From Dehalococcoidia bacterium (lineage in GTDB: Bacteria; Chloroflexota; Dehalococcoidia; E44-bin15; DAOWNJ01), in the NCBI GenBank assembly GCA_030642645.1, contig DAOWNJ010000006.1, positions 1-15,884 of the forward strand: a stretch of DNA of 15,884 nucleotides. The letters run 5' to 3'. A model generated the notes under the pieces. The model was given only the letters and a program-made list of their open reading frames with translations, made no database searches and had not been told where the DNA came from. The translations under genes and the position numbers were made by a program. Shown one piece after another: positions 7,137 to 13,981 of this stretch; the stretch's first letter is position 1, and each line of letters opens with the position of its first letter.

Positions 7137-8459
7137 TCACCTCCTCAGGGCCTCCTCTGGACGGAAGCCCTTTATATACTCTATCGCCTCTGCACAAACG
7201 AAGAGGGAGCCAGTGGCCAAGACAAGGTCATCCCTCCCTGCCATCTCCAATGCCTGAGAGGCCGCAAGCGAAACGCTTTCGCTAACCTTTGTCTTGACCC
7301 CCAATCTTTGGAATTCGGCAAGGATCACCCGGGGCTCTACCGCACGTGGGTGGCGGGAGCGGGTAACAATGACCTCATCGAAGGATTGAAGCTCCCCCGC
7401 TATCCCTCGTATATCCTTATCATAGGAGGTGCCGATTATTAGGATGGAGCGCTCAAATCTGAAGTATCGCTCCATCGTCTGAACGAGCCTCCTCGCCGAG
7501 TCTCGGTTATGGGCACCATCAACAACGAATACAGGCTCCCGCCTCAATATCTCCATCCTCCCCTGCCAGCGAACCCGTGAAAGCCCTGATGCGATGTCAT
7601 GGGAAGAAACCCCGAGCTCCTCAAGGGCGGCGACGGCGGTGGCAGCATTCTCCAGCTGGTGGTCCCCAATAAGGGGGATTGTGAGGTCATGAGATGTCCT
7701 CCCCATCACCCTGAAGGACTGCCCCCAGAGGCCGGAAGCCCCCCCCTCCCAGGTAACATCCCTCCCAACCATGACGAGCTTCGCACTCTTCTCCCTTGAG
7801 CTATCCTCTATCACCCGTGCCGCCTCCTCCCTTTGTGGTGATGATATGACCGTAACCCCCCTCTTTATGATCCCAGCCTTCTCTCCTGCTATCCTGGCGA
7901 TGGAATCGCCAAGGACAGCGGTGTGATCCAGGCTTATCGAGGTTATGACCGAGACATCGGGTTTCACCACATTTGTGGCATCAAGCCTCCCCCCAAGCCC
8001 AACCTCGAGAACCTGAAAATCAACCTTCCTGTCCCTAAAATAGGCAAAGGCCATAGCGGTCAGTATCTCGAAGGTTGTGAGTTGCCCGTAGGCACTCTCG
8101 CGATTTACAGCCTCAATATCCGGCCTCAACCTCTCTACAAGGGAAGAGAACTCACCCTTTTTGATCTCATCGCCGTCGACCCTTATCCGCTCCCTGAAGG
8201 TATGCAGGTGCGGGGAGGTGTAGAGCCCTGTTCTATATCCAGCAGCATGAAGTGATGAGGCGATCATGGCGGCTGTGCTCCCCTTCCCCTTACTCCCAGC
8301 TACATGAACCGACCTTGAAAGAAGGTGAGGGTTCCCCAGCCGCCCGAGGAGCTCCTCCATCCTCCTCAGGTCAAAGTTACTCGAGGCATAGAGGAGAGCG
8401 GGCTTCTTCTCATAATCGGTAAAGCCCTGGATATAATCCAGCGCAGCCTGATACCTCAA
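7137..8459 (-). CDS. folC: Folylpolyglutamate synthase / dihydrofolate synthase
   Basis: The protein has 440 residues, normal for FolC, a Mur-ligase-family cytoplasmic enzyme that adds glutamate to folates and often also to dihydropteroate. Motifs in order: P-loop GSKGKGST (55-62), TSPHLHTFRERI (81-92), TTFEILTAMAF (129-139), EVGLGGRLDATN (153-164), SLDHTAVLGDSIARIAGEKAGIIK (177-200) with the catalytic-loop His and Lys, GDHQLENAATA (266-276), WQGRMEIL (299-306) and VVDGAHN (313-319). The start is TTG at 8459, with GAAGG about 7 nt upstream; no ATG lies in frame before the P-loop except one at residue 34, which would remove conserved sequence. A promoter with a perfect -35 lies just upstream. 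The last codons form the ribosome binding site of the next gene (6852-7130). Whether it also has dihydrofolate synthase activity cannot be told from the sequence. Confidence 0.93.
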   Translation of the reverse strand: MRYQAALDYIQGFTDYEKKPALLYASSNFDLRRMEELLGRLGNPHLLSRSVHVAGSKGKGSTAAMIASSLHAAGYRTGLYTSPHLHTFRERIRVDGDEIKKGEFSSLVERLRPDIEAVNRESAYGQLTTFEILTAMAFAYFRDRKVDFQVLEVGLGGRLDATNVVKPDVSVITSISLDHTAVLGDSIARIAGEKAGIIKRGVTVISSPQREEAARVIEDSSREKSAKLVMVGRDVTWEGGASGLWGQSFRVMGRTSHDLTIPLIGDHQLENAATAVAALEELGVSSHDIASGLSRVRWQGRMEILRREPVFVVDGAHNRDSARRLVQTMERYFRFERSILIIGTSYDKDIRGIAGELQSFDEVIVTRSRHPRAVEPRVILAEFQRLGVKTKVSESVSLAASQALEMAGRDDLVLATGSLFVCAEAIEYIKGFRPEEALRR

Positions 8460-8485
8460 TTGAGCGCCTTCACGGGGTTTGCTTA

Positions 8486-8514
8486 AGGTTAGCAGGGGGG
8501 GGTGGGGATGTCAA
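8486..8514 (-). promoter_or_regulatory. Probable folC promoter with a C8 tract in the spacer
   Basis: Read on the minus strand, TTGACA (8514-8509) is followed after 17 nt by TAACCT (8491-8486). Transcription would begin about 20 nt before the TTG start of folC. The spacer holds eight consecutive C (G8 at 8495-8502 on the plus strand) and a further C4. The -35 overlaps the last codon of the upstream small gene. The -10 is weak. Confidence 0.5.
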
Positions 8515-8777
8515 TATAAGGGGTTAGCGGATGAGAGCCTCTCCAGGGCCAGCTCCTCATGGTGAAAAGCCTCCTCCAGGATATGGTCAACAAGCTCATC
8601 GAAGCGGCGTCCCATTGGTTCAATGAGCTTTGATACCCCTTCCATTCCCTTTATCTGGTCGACGGCACAATCGAGGTCCATCATGGCGGATGCCCAGCCA
8701 TCCACCCCTATATGGCTCAGGTTAGGGAGCCTGAGGGCATCCTTTATGACCTCGGAAAGGCTGGTGACCAACACCAA
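8511..8777 (-). CDS. Hypothetical protein, possibly missing its true N-terminus
   Basis: I do not recognise this protein. The open frame gives 88 residues from TTG 8777 and is rich in predicted helix and acidic residues (SLSEVIKDALRLPNLSHIG, FDELVDHILEEAFHHEELALE), with no membrane segment or Cys motif. Coding-like sequence continues upstream in the same frame (RTQIATDEETLTQG) as far as a stop at about 8832, but no canonical start lies there. An ATG at 8826-8824 sits in a neighbouring frame (MEDSNSYR, then stop), and joining the two with one extra base would give a natural start. A promoter-like pair at 8868-8840 would place transcription about 10 nt before that ATG. The annotated TTG start has only AGGG upstream. 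The gene lies between the response regulator and folC on the same strand. Confidence 0.5.
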   Translation of the reverse strand: MVLVTSLSEVIKDALRLPNLSHIGVDGWASAMMDLDCAVDQIKGMEGVSKLIEPMGRRFDELVDHILEEAFHHEELALERLSSANPLY

Positions 8778-8839
8778 GATGCCCTGGGTGAGGGTCTCTT
8801 CATCGGTAGCTATTTGAGTCCTCCATATTCAATCGATCA

Positions 8840-8868
8840 AGTTTAAGACCTAGTACCACCTGCTTCAA
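8840..8868 (-). promoter_or_regulatory. Possible promoter of the small gene
   Basis: Read on the minus strand, TTGAAG (8868-8863) is followed after 17 nt by TAAACT (8845-8840). It would yield an almost leaderless transcript if the gene starts at ATG 8826. The match is moderate. Confidence 0.3.
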
Positions 8869-8931
8869 GACAGAAATGGGACAAATTTCGGGGAAATAGG
8901 CTCACTTTTTATGAACCTTTCGGGCCATGGG

Positions 8932-9567
8932 CTAGATAAGCCCCCTCTTGTAGGCCTCTGATATTGCCTGTGCTCTATCCCTCACCCCGAGCTTATCGAA
9001 GATGCTCCTCACCCCTCTCTTAACGGTGGTCTCGCTCAGGTAGAGCGTGGATGCTATCTCCCTGTTGGTTGCCCCAGAGGAGACAAGGTTCAGTATATCC
9101 ATCTCACGAGGTGAGAGGGAGGAGCGCTGGTTATCCGTCCTTGCCAGGGTGGCGAATCTGTTGAACAGCCCCCGGCTCAATGACGGGTCAAGCGGGGACT
9201 GCCCCTGGTAGGCGGAGCGGATCGCCACTATAAGCTCCTCTCTTCTGGCATCCTTTAGTAGATAGCCAACAGCCCCCGCCTCGATCGCCTGGGAAAGGTA
9301 TTCCTCACCATAGAGGGTGAGGACGACGATGTTTAAAGGTTTATGGCTTTCCTTCAACCGCCGGATGCTATCGATGCCACCCATCCGTGGCATCCTCATA
9401 TCCATAAGGACAACGTCAGGGGAGAGGAGCTCCGCCTTTGAAAGCGCCTCCACCCCATCAACAGCATCACCTACCACCTCTATATCATCCTCAAGCTCTA
9501 TTATCCTCCTGAGCCCCTCCTTCACCACAGGGTGGTCATCTACAAGGAGGACCTTGATCGGGCTCAT
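8932..9567 (-). CDS. NarL/LuxR-type DNA-binding response regulator
   Basis: The protein has 211 residues, the standard length of the NarL/FixJ subfamily. The receiver (about 4-122) has D10-D11, the phosphoacceptor D56 in VVLMDMRMP, T84 in VVLTLYG and K105 in YLLKDA, all intact. The C-terminal LuxR-type HTH (about 148-208) shows LSPREMDILNLVSSGATNREIA followed by LYLSETTVKRGVRSIFDKLGV. The recognition helix has Arg-Gly where most members have His-Val after TVK. The start is ATG 9567, behind a strong AGGAGGT 5 nt away. No kinase lies next to it, so it is an orphan within this window; its partner and targets are unknown. It is transcribed divergently from dnaE, and a strong leader hairpin precedes its ribosome binding site. 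Confidence 0.93.
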   Translation of the reverse strand: MSPIKVLLVDDHPVVKEGLRRIIELEDDIEVVGDAVDGVEALSKAELLSPDVVLMDMRMPRMGGIDSIRRLKESHKPLNIVVLTLYGEEYLSQAIEAGAVGYLLKDARREELIVAIRSAYQGQSPLDPSLSRGLFNRFATLARTDNQRSSLSPREMDILNLVSSGATNREIASTLYLSETTVKRGVRSIFDKLGVRDRAQAISEAYKRGLI

Positions 9568-9586
9568 CTTTCACCTCCTAAAAGGA

Positions 9587-9613
9587 TTGCTCCCCGGCCT
9601 TGCCGGAGAGCAA
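9587..9613 (-). promoter_or_regulatory. Leader hairpin of the response-regulator gene (possible attenuator)
   Basis: TTGCTC-CCCGGC and GCCGGA-GAGCAA, as written on the plus strand, form a 12-bp stem with a 3-nt loop. In the minus-strand transcript all pairs are Watson-Crick except one U-G, whereas the plus-strand transcript would carry a C-A mismatch, so it fits the response-regulator mRNA better. It is followed there by UCCUUUU and then, 7 nt after the stem, by the AGGAGGU site. It may be an attenuator or a protein-binding leader. Confidence 0.5.
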
Positions 9614-9678
9614 ACTTAAATCTAGCTCGGCGGCAGCCCGGCTATCATAGCTAAACCTTAGACCCGTGGCTTTGCGCC

Positions 9679-9705
9679 CCCCAATTTCTTGGGGTTTGCC
9701 TTTTT
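9679..9705 (+). terminator. Terminator-like hairpin with T-run between the divergent genes
   Basis: CCCCAA (9679-9684), loop TTTC, TTGGGG (9689-9694) form a perfect 6-bp stem, followed by TTT-GCC-TTTTT (9695-9705). The T-run gives plus-strand orientation. No plus-strand gene lies immediately upstream, so it would stop stray transcription entering the dnaE promoter region. The stem is short. Confidence 0.35.
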
Positions 9706-9716
9706 CGCCTTTCTGA

Positions 9717-9734
9717 CCGATCGTAGCCTATCGG
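9717..9734. promoter_or_regulatory. Inverted repeat upstream of the dnaE promoter
   Basis: CCGAT (9717-9721) and ATCGG (9730-9734) form a perfect 5-bp inverted repeat with an 8-nt spacer, ending 7 nt before the -35 box of dnaE. A regulator-binding site is possible; the arms are short enough to arise by chance. Confidence 0.25.
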
Positions 9735-9741
9735 ATAGCGT

Positions 9742-9772
9742 TTGTCAACCGTATAACAGCAGGTGGTATAAT
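9742..9772 (+). promoter_or_regulatory. Probable dnaE promoter, extended -10 type
   Basis: A perfect -10 TATAAT (9767-9772) is preceded by TG at -15/-14 (TGGTATAAT), the extended -10 element. A -35 like TTGTCA lies at 9742-9747, with a long 19-nt spacer. Transcription would begin near 9779, about 20 nt before the TTG start of dnaE, leaving room for the GAGGG ribosome binding site at 9789-9793. Confidence 0.65.
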
Positions 9773-9799
9773 ATATGAAATCGCTGCTGAGGGTTTGGG

Positions 9800-12700
9800 T
9801 TGTTTACACACCTCCATGTTCACACCGAATACAGCCTCCTGGATGGAATGTGCCAGATTCCAAAGCTGGTCTCCAGGGCCAGGGAGCTTGGCATGGAGAG
9901 CCTTGCTATCACCGACCACGGCAATATGTATGGTGCCATCGATTTCTACCTGAAGGCCAAGGAGGTCGGGATAAAGCCGATCATTGGCTGTGAGCTCTAC
10001 CTCTCCCCATCCCACCGCCAGAGCAAGGGACCACTGGAGAAGAGCCCCTATCATTTAACCATGCTCGCCAAAGATATGGAGGGGTATCAAAACCTTATAC
10101 AGCTTGTAACCAAGTCCCAGCTTGAGGGCTTCTACTATAAGCCGAGGGTGGACAGGGAGCTACTATCACACCACCACCGTGGTCTTGTTGCCCTCTCGGG
10201 GTGCCCCAATGGGGAGGTGCCCCGTCTCCTCAGGGAGGGGAGGGAAGAGGAGGCAAGGGAGGCTGCCCTCTATTATAAGGAGCTCTTCGGCGACTACTTC
10301 ATCGAGATCCAGATGCACCCTATCCCGGAGCTTATCGAGCTCAACCAAGGGCTCATCTCGATAGCGAGGGGGCTTGGGCTCCCCATAGTTGCCACCAATG
10401 ATGTCCACTATGTCTATAAAGAGGATGCCCCCGCCCACGACCTCCTCCTCTGCATCCAGACAAACTCCACCATCTACGACGAGAAGAGGATGAAGATGGC
10501 GGGGGACTTCTTCTATCTCAAAAGCGCTGATGAGATGGGTGAGCTATTCTCCGAGCTTCCAGATGCAATTTCAAACACAGAGCGTATTGCCGATATGTGT
10601 AATCTCGAGCTTGAGTTCGGTCGCCTCCACCTCCCTGAGGTCGAAACCCCGCAGGGCAAAACAGCAGACGATTATCTCTCAGACCTCTGCTGGGAGGGGG
10701 TGAGACGCCGCTATCAGGAGCCGACCCCCGAGGTTCATGATAGGCTCTCCCATGAGCTTGAGGTCATCAGGAAGACCAACTTCGCCGATTACTTCCTGGT
10801 TGTCTGGGACATCATCTCATTTACTAGGAAGGAAAATATCCTCTTTGGGGTGAGGGGGAGCGCAGCGGCGAGCATCGTCCTCTACTGCCTCGGGATAACC
10901 GATATAGACCCCCTTTTCCACAGGCTTGTCTTTGAGCGCTTCCTCAATGTTGAGCGAAGGGAGATGCCCGATATAGACCTCGATTTTCAGGATGACCGAA
11001 GGGACGAGGTCATAAGATATGTCTCGCAAAAATATGGCCCGGACCATGTCGCCCAGATAATCACCTTCGGCACCCTTGGGGCAAGGGCGGTGATCAGGGA
11101 TGTGGGGAGGGCACTGGGGATGCCCTACGGGGATGTCGATCGGGTAGCAAGGCTTGTCCCCTTTGGGCTGACCCTTGAGAGGGCGATCGAGGAAAGCAGG
11201 GAGCTAAATAGCCTTTATCAGCGTGATGCCACGGTTAACTACCTGGTTGACTCCGCAAGGAAGCTTGAGGGCATCGCCCGCCATGCCTCAACCCACGCCG
11301 CTGGGGTGGTAATATCGAAGGAGCCCCTGACCCGCTATGTCCCCCTCCAGAGGCCCCCGGGGGAGGGAGTGCAGGGGACCCTCATGACCCAATTCAGCAT
11401 GGAGAGCATCGCCCAGATAGGGCTCCTGAAGCTTGACCTCCTCGGGCTCGTGAACCTGACCATCCTTCACAGGGCCAGAGAGACTATAGCCAGAACAAGG
11501 GGGATTGAGATTAGTCTCCAGAACATCCCCCTCGATGATGAGAAGACCTTTGAGCTCCTGTCCTCGGGGGAGACAACCGGTGTATTCCAGCTTGAGGGGA
11601 CTGGGATGCGCCGCTATATAAAGGAGCTGAGGCCAACCTCCCTGAGCGATATAGCCGCCATGATCGCCCTGTATCGGCCAGGGCCGATGCAGCATCTCCC
11701 CACCTTTATCAAGGCGAAGCACGGCCTGGAGCCGGTTCACTACCCCCACCCTACCCTCTCCGAGATACTGGAGGAGACATACGGCGTCATCGTCTACCAG
11801 GACCAGGTCCTCCTCATAGTCCAGGCCTTCGCTGGATACTCCCTGGGTGAGGCGGATATATTCCGAAAGGCGATGGGGAAGAAGATACCGGAGGCGATGA
11901 GGAGAGAGCGAAGGAACTTTATCGACGGGGCCTCGGGGAAGGGGTTCTCCAGGGGGGTTGCCGAGGAGGTCTTTGAGCTCATCGAGCCGTTCGCAGGCTA
12001 TGCCTTCAACAAGGCCCACAGCGTGAGCTATGCCATGATCGCCTACCAGACGGCATACCTCAAGGCGAATTACCCCGTTGAGTTCATGGCAGCCCTCCTC
12101 ACCATGCATATGGGTCAGCCGGACAAGATCCGCTCTGCGGTATCCGAGTGCCGTCGATTGGGGATAGGGGTGCTCCCACCAGATATAAACAAGAGCAGCA
12201 TCGAGTTCACTATTGAGAAGGACTCCATCCGCTGGGGGCTTTCGGCGGTAAAGAATGTCGGCCCATCCGCAATCGAGCCTATCATCGCTACCAGGGAAAG
12301 GGATAGAGCATTTATGTCCATTGAAGACCTTTGCCGAAGGGCTGACCTCAGGGGGATGAACCGCAGGGCCCTGGAGAGCCTTATCAAGGTGGGTGCATTG
12401 GACGAGCTTGGGAGCCGAGGGGCCCTCCTCGGCAATATAGAGCGTATCCTGTCTTTATCGCAGAGGGAGCAGCAGCTTAAAGAGACAGGGCAGGTAACGA
12501 TGTTCGACCTCTTTGGGGTGAGTATGCCCATGCCTGGCCTCGAGCTGCCGGATATAGACGCCCCTACAGAGGAGAAGCTCACATGGGAGAGGGAGCTACT
12601 GGGGGTCTATCTATCGGAGCACCCCTTCGCCCATGCCGCCCCAAAGCTCCTCAACCTCACCGATACCTTCTGCGGACAGGTCGATGAGGAGATGGACGGC

Positions 12701-13198
12701 GAGAGCGTGATCCTGGCGGGGGTGGTGACTGCGGTAAAAGAGCTATTTACCAGGGAAAGGCGCCCCTTCATCTCGGCCACAATAGAGGACCTGGATGGGA
12801 GCATCGAGGTTACCGCCTGGCCAGAGGTCTATGAACACACCAGGGAATTGTGGCAGGAGGGGAAAATCCTCCTCGTCCAGGGGAGGGTGAGGGCCAGGGG
12901 GGACAGGCTAGGACTAATATGCGACGGGGTCAAGAGCTACGAGATGGCTGAGGCGCCAAGAAGGAGCCTCCTCATCAGGATCGCCCAGACAAGCGATGAG
13001 GGGGAGGATATAGCACGCCTTCATCAGGTCTTCGATCTCCTGAAGCTATACAAGGGTGAGGATGAGGTGCATCTCGCCATTCTTGAGAGGGATGGGGTGG
13101 TAAACCTTGAACTACCTGAACTCACAACAGGCTACTGCCCGGAGCTTCACCGCCTGCTCACCGCCCTCGTAGGAGAGGACGGGGTGATAATTAAATAA
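9800..13198 (+). CDS. dnaE: DNA polymerase III alpha subunit (DnaE type)
   Basis: This 1132-residue replicative polymerase catalyses chromosomal DNA synthesis. An N-terminal PHP domain (1 to about 205) shows HLHVHTEYSLLDG, ITDHGN (35-42), GCELY (63-67), SGCP (133-136) and ATNDVHY (198-204). The polymerase core has PDIDLDF with D391 and D393, and D546 in LKLDLLGL, the expected catalytic aspartates. Other blocks are YRPGPM, YQDQVLLI, FRKAMGKK and FNKAHSVSYA. A clamp-binding peptide QVTMFDLF lies at 898-905, followed by an OB fold (about 970-1050). Unlike E. coli DnaE (HLRVH), the PHP metal-site residues look complete. The only usable start is TTG 9800, because a stop lies at 9788-9790 and no ATG/GTG intervenes; GAGGG sits 6 nt upstream. 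It is transcribed alone from the extended -10 promoter. The clamp gene dnaN lies nearby on the opposite strand. Confidence 0.97.
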   Translation: MFTHLHVHTEYSLLDGMCQIPKLVSRARELGMESLAITDHGNMYGAIDFYLKAKEVGIKPIIGCELYLSPSHRQSKGPLEKSPYHLTMLAKDMEGYQNLIQLVTKSQLEGFYYKPRVDRELLSHHHRGLVALSGCPNGEVPRLLREGREEEAREAALYYKELFGDYFIEIQMHPIPELIELNQGLISIARGLGLPIVATNDVHYVYKEDAPAHDLLLCIQTNSTIYDEKRMKMAGDFFYLKSADEMGELFSELPDAISNTERIADMCNLELEFGRLHLPEVETPQGKTADDYLSDLCWEGVRRRYQEPTPEVHDRLSHELEVIRKTNFADYFLVVWDIISFTRKENILFGVRGSAAASIVLYCLGITDIDPLFHRLVFERFLNVERREMPDIDLDFQDDRRDEVIRYVSQKYGPDHVAQIITFGTLGARAVIRDVGRALGMPYGDVDRVARLVPFGLTLERAIEESRELNSLYQRDATVNYLVDSARKLEGIARHASTHAAGVVISKEPLTRYVPLQRPPGEGVQGTLMTQFSMESIAQIGLLKLDLLGLVNLTILHRARETIARTRGIEISLQNIPLDDEKTFELLSSGETTGVFQLEGTGMRRYIKELRPTSLSDIAAMIALYRPGPMQHLPTFIKAKHGLEPVHYPHPTLSEILEETYGVIVYQDQVLLIVQAFAGYSLGEADIFRKAMGKKIPEAMRRERRNFIDGASGKGFSRGVAEEVFELIEPFAGYAFNKAHSVSYAMIAYQTAYLKANYPVEFMAALLTMHMGQPDKIRSAVSECRRLGIGVLPPDINKSSIEFTIEKDSIRWGLSAVKNVGPSAIEPIIATRERDRAFMSIEDLCRRADLRGMNRRALESLIKVGALDELGSRGALLGNIERILSLSQREQQLKETGQVTMFDLFGVSMPMPGLELPDIDAPTEEKLTWERELLGVYLSEHPFAHAAPKLLNLTDTFCGQVDEEMDGESVILAGVVTAVKELFTRERRPFISATIEDLDGSIEVTAWPEVYEHTRELWQEGKILLVQGRVRARGDRLGLICDGVKSYEMAEAPRRSLLIRIAQTSDEGEDIARLHQVFDLLKLYKGEDEVHLAILERDGVVNLELPELTTGYCPELHRLLTALVGEDGVIIK

Positions 13199-13206
13199 CC
13201 TTTCGA

Positions 13207-13239
13207 CCTAAATGTAAAAAAGACTAGTGGCAATTTAGG
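13207..13239. promoter_or_regulatory. Inverted repeat next to the antitoxin promoter
   Basis: CCTAAAT (13207-13213) and ATTTAGG (13233-13239) are a perfect 7-bp inverted repeat, 19 nt apart. The right arm ends one base before the TTGACG -35 box at 13241. It could be an operator for autoregulation of the toxin-antitoxin genes; no T-run follows, so it is not a clear dnaE terminator. Confidence 0.35.
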
Positions 13240-13240
13240 C

Positions 13241-13280
13241 TTGACGCCAAGATGGTTTAATGATAGGGTTAGCATATAAG
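13241..13280 (+). promoter_or_regulatory. Possible promoter of the toxin-antitoxin genes
   Basis: TTGACG (13241-13246) is followed after 17 nt by the weak TAGGGT (13264-13269); a better-looking TATAAG lies at 13275-13280, but with no good -35 at the right distance. The region is AT-rich. The exact start point is uncertain. Confidence 0.35.
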
Positions 13281-13354
13281 ATATATTTTATCCAATATTC
13301 AAGTATTAAATTCTCCCCAATATACCGCTGACGTTAAGACTTAGGAGGAGGTAG

Positions 13355-13981
13355 ATGAAAGCTGATTTGCAAGACGTCATCCTCTACCTAATCTACAACG
13401 CTCAATATCCTCCTACCAAGACCTCCCTCATGAAGCTCGGCTATATGGCTGACTATTATTATTGGCAGCTCTATGGCGAGCAGATGACGGATTGCGAGTA
13501 TGAACCTGGCAATTATGGTGTTTTTTGCCACAAGATTCCAAATACGGCAGAATCCATGGACAAAAAAGAGTTGAAGCTAACGATGTTCCTTTTTGGTTCT
13601 GGTTACCAGCTAAATTACCAACCCGGGCCTGAACCTGCTACTCAGCCCGAATTAACTGATGAGTGTTTACAAGTCCTCAGAAAGGTTATTGTCAAACATA
13701 GTGGGCAAAGGCTACCTGCTTTGAAGCGCTCCCACTATGACACAGAGCCGATGCAGGCTGTAAGAGTCAAGGGAGAGAATCTGGACATGTCCAAAATACA
13801 GGTCAGGCCTAAGACAAAAGATCACCCACGCATGAAAGAGCTTCAACAGCATATCTCGGGAGTGGATTTTACTGTTAAGGGCTCTCCCGAGGAGCGAGCA
13901 GAGCATCGGCAGGAGATAATGAGAGCACTCTCTGTGGCACGGAAGCGTGCTAATACAGCGAGGCTTGGGGTTGGCAAGTAG
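13355..13981 (+). CDS. Panacea-domain (DUF4065/SocA-like) protein, probable antitoxin
   Basis: This 208-residue protein has an N-terminal half that resembles the Panacea/DUF4065 domain: DVILYLIYNAQYPPTKTSLMKLGYMADYYYW (about 7-37) matches the typical 'K-L-x-K-L-Y-aDy' helix, and EPGNYGVFCHKI (about 50-61) corresponds to the usual tyrosine-Gly-Pro turn, here YGV. A segment KRSHYDTEPMQAV near 125-137 corresponds to the later S-H-x-x-x-P-W-like motif. Residues after about 140 are charged and not recognised. Panacea proteins act as antitoxins for varied toxins (established for the family); here a MazF/PemK-like gene follows directly and overlaps it, which supports an antitoxin role. The start is certain from AGGAGGAGG at 13343-13351. 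Base composition is visibly more AT-rich than dnaE and dnaN, suggesting acquisition. A SocA-like adaptor is the main alternative. Confidence 0.7.
   Translation: MKADLQDVILYLIYNAQYPPTKTSLMKLGYMADYYYWQLYGEQMTDCEYEPGNYGVFCHKIPNTAESMDKKELKLTMFLFGSGYQLNYQPGPEPATQPELTDECLQVLRKVIVKHSGQRLPALKRSHYDTEPMQAVRVKGENLDMSKIQVRPKTKDHPRMKELQQHISGVDFTVKGSPEERAEHRQEIMRALSVARKRANTARLGVGK

Noticed and set aside
7023..7442. 139-codon plus-strand open frame over folC
   Set aside because: It is antisense to conserved folC sequence and has no ribosome binding site or motif.
11288..12109. 273-codon open frame on the minus strand inside dnaE
   Set aside because: It lies wholly antisense to conserved polymerase motifs and its translation has no recognisable domain; GC-rich coding sequence commonly leaves such open shadow frames.
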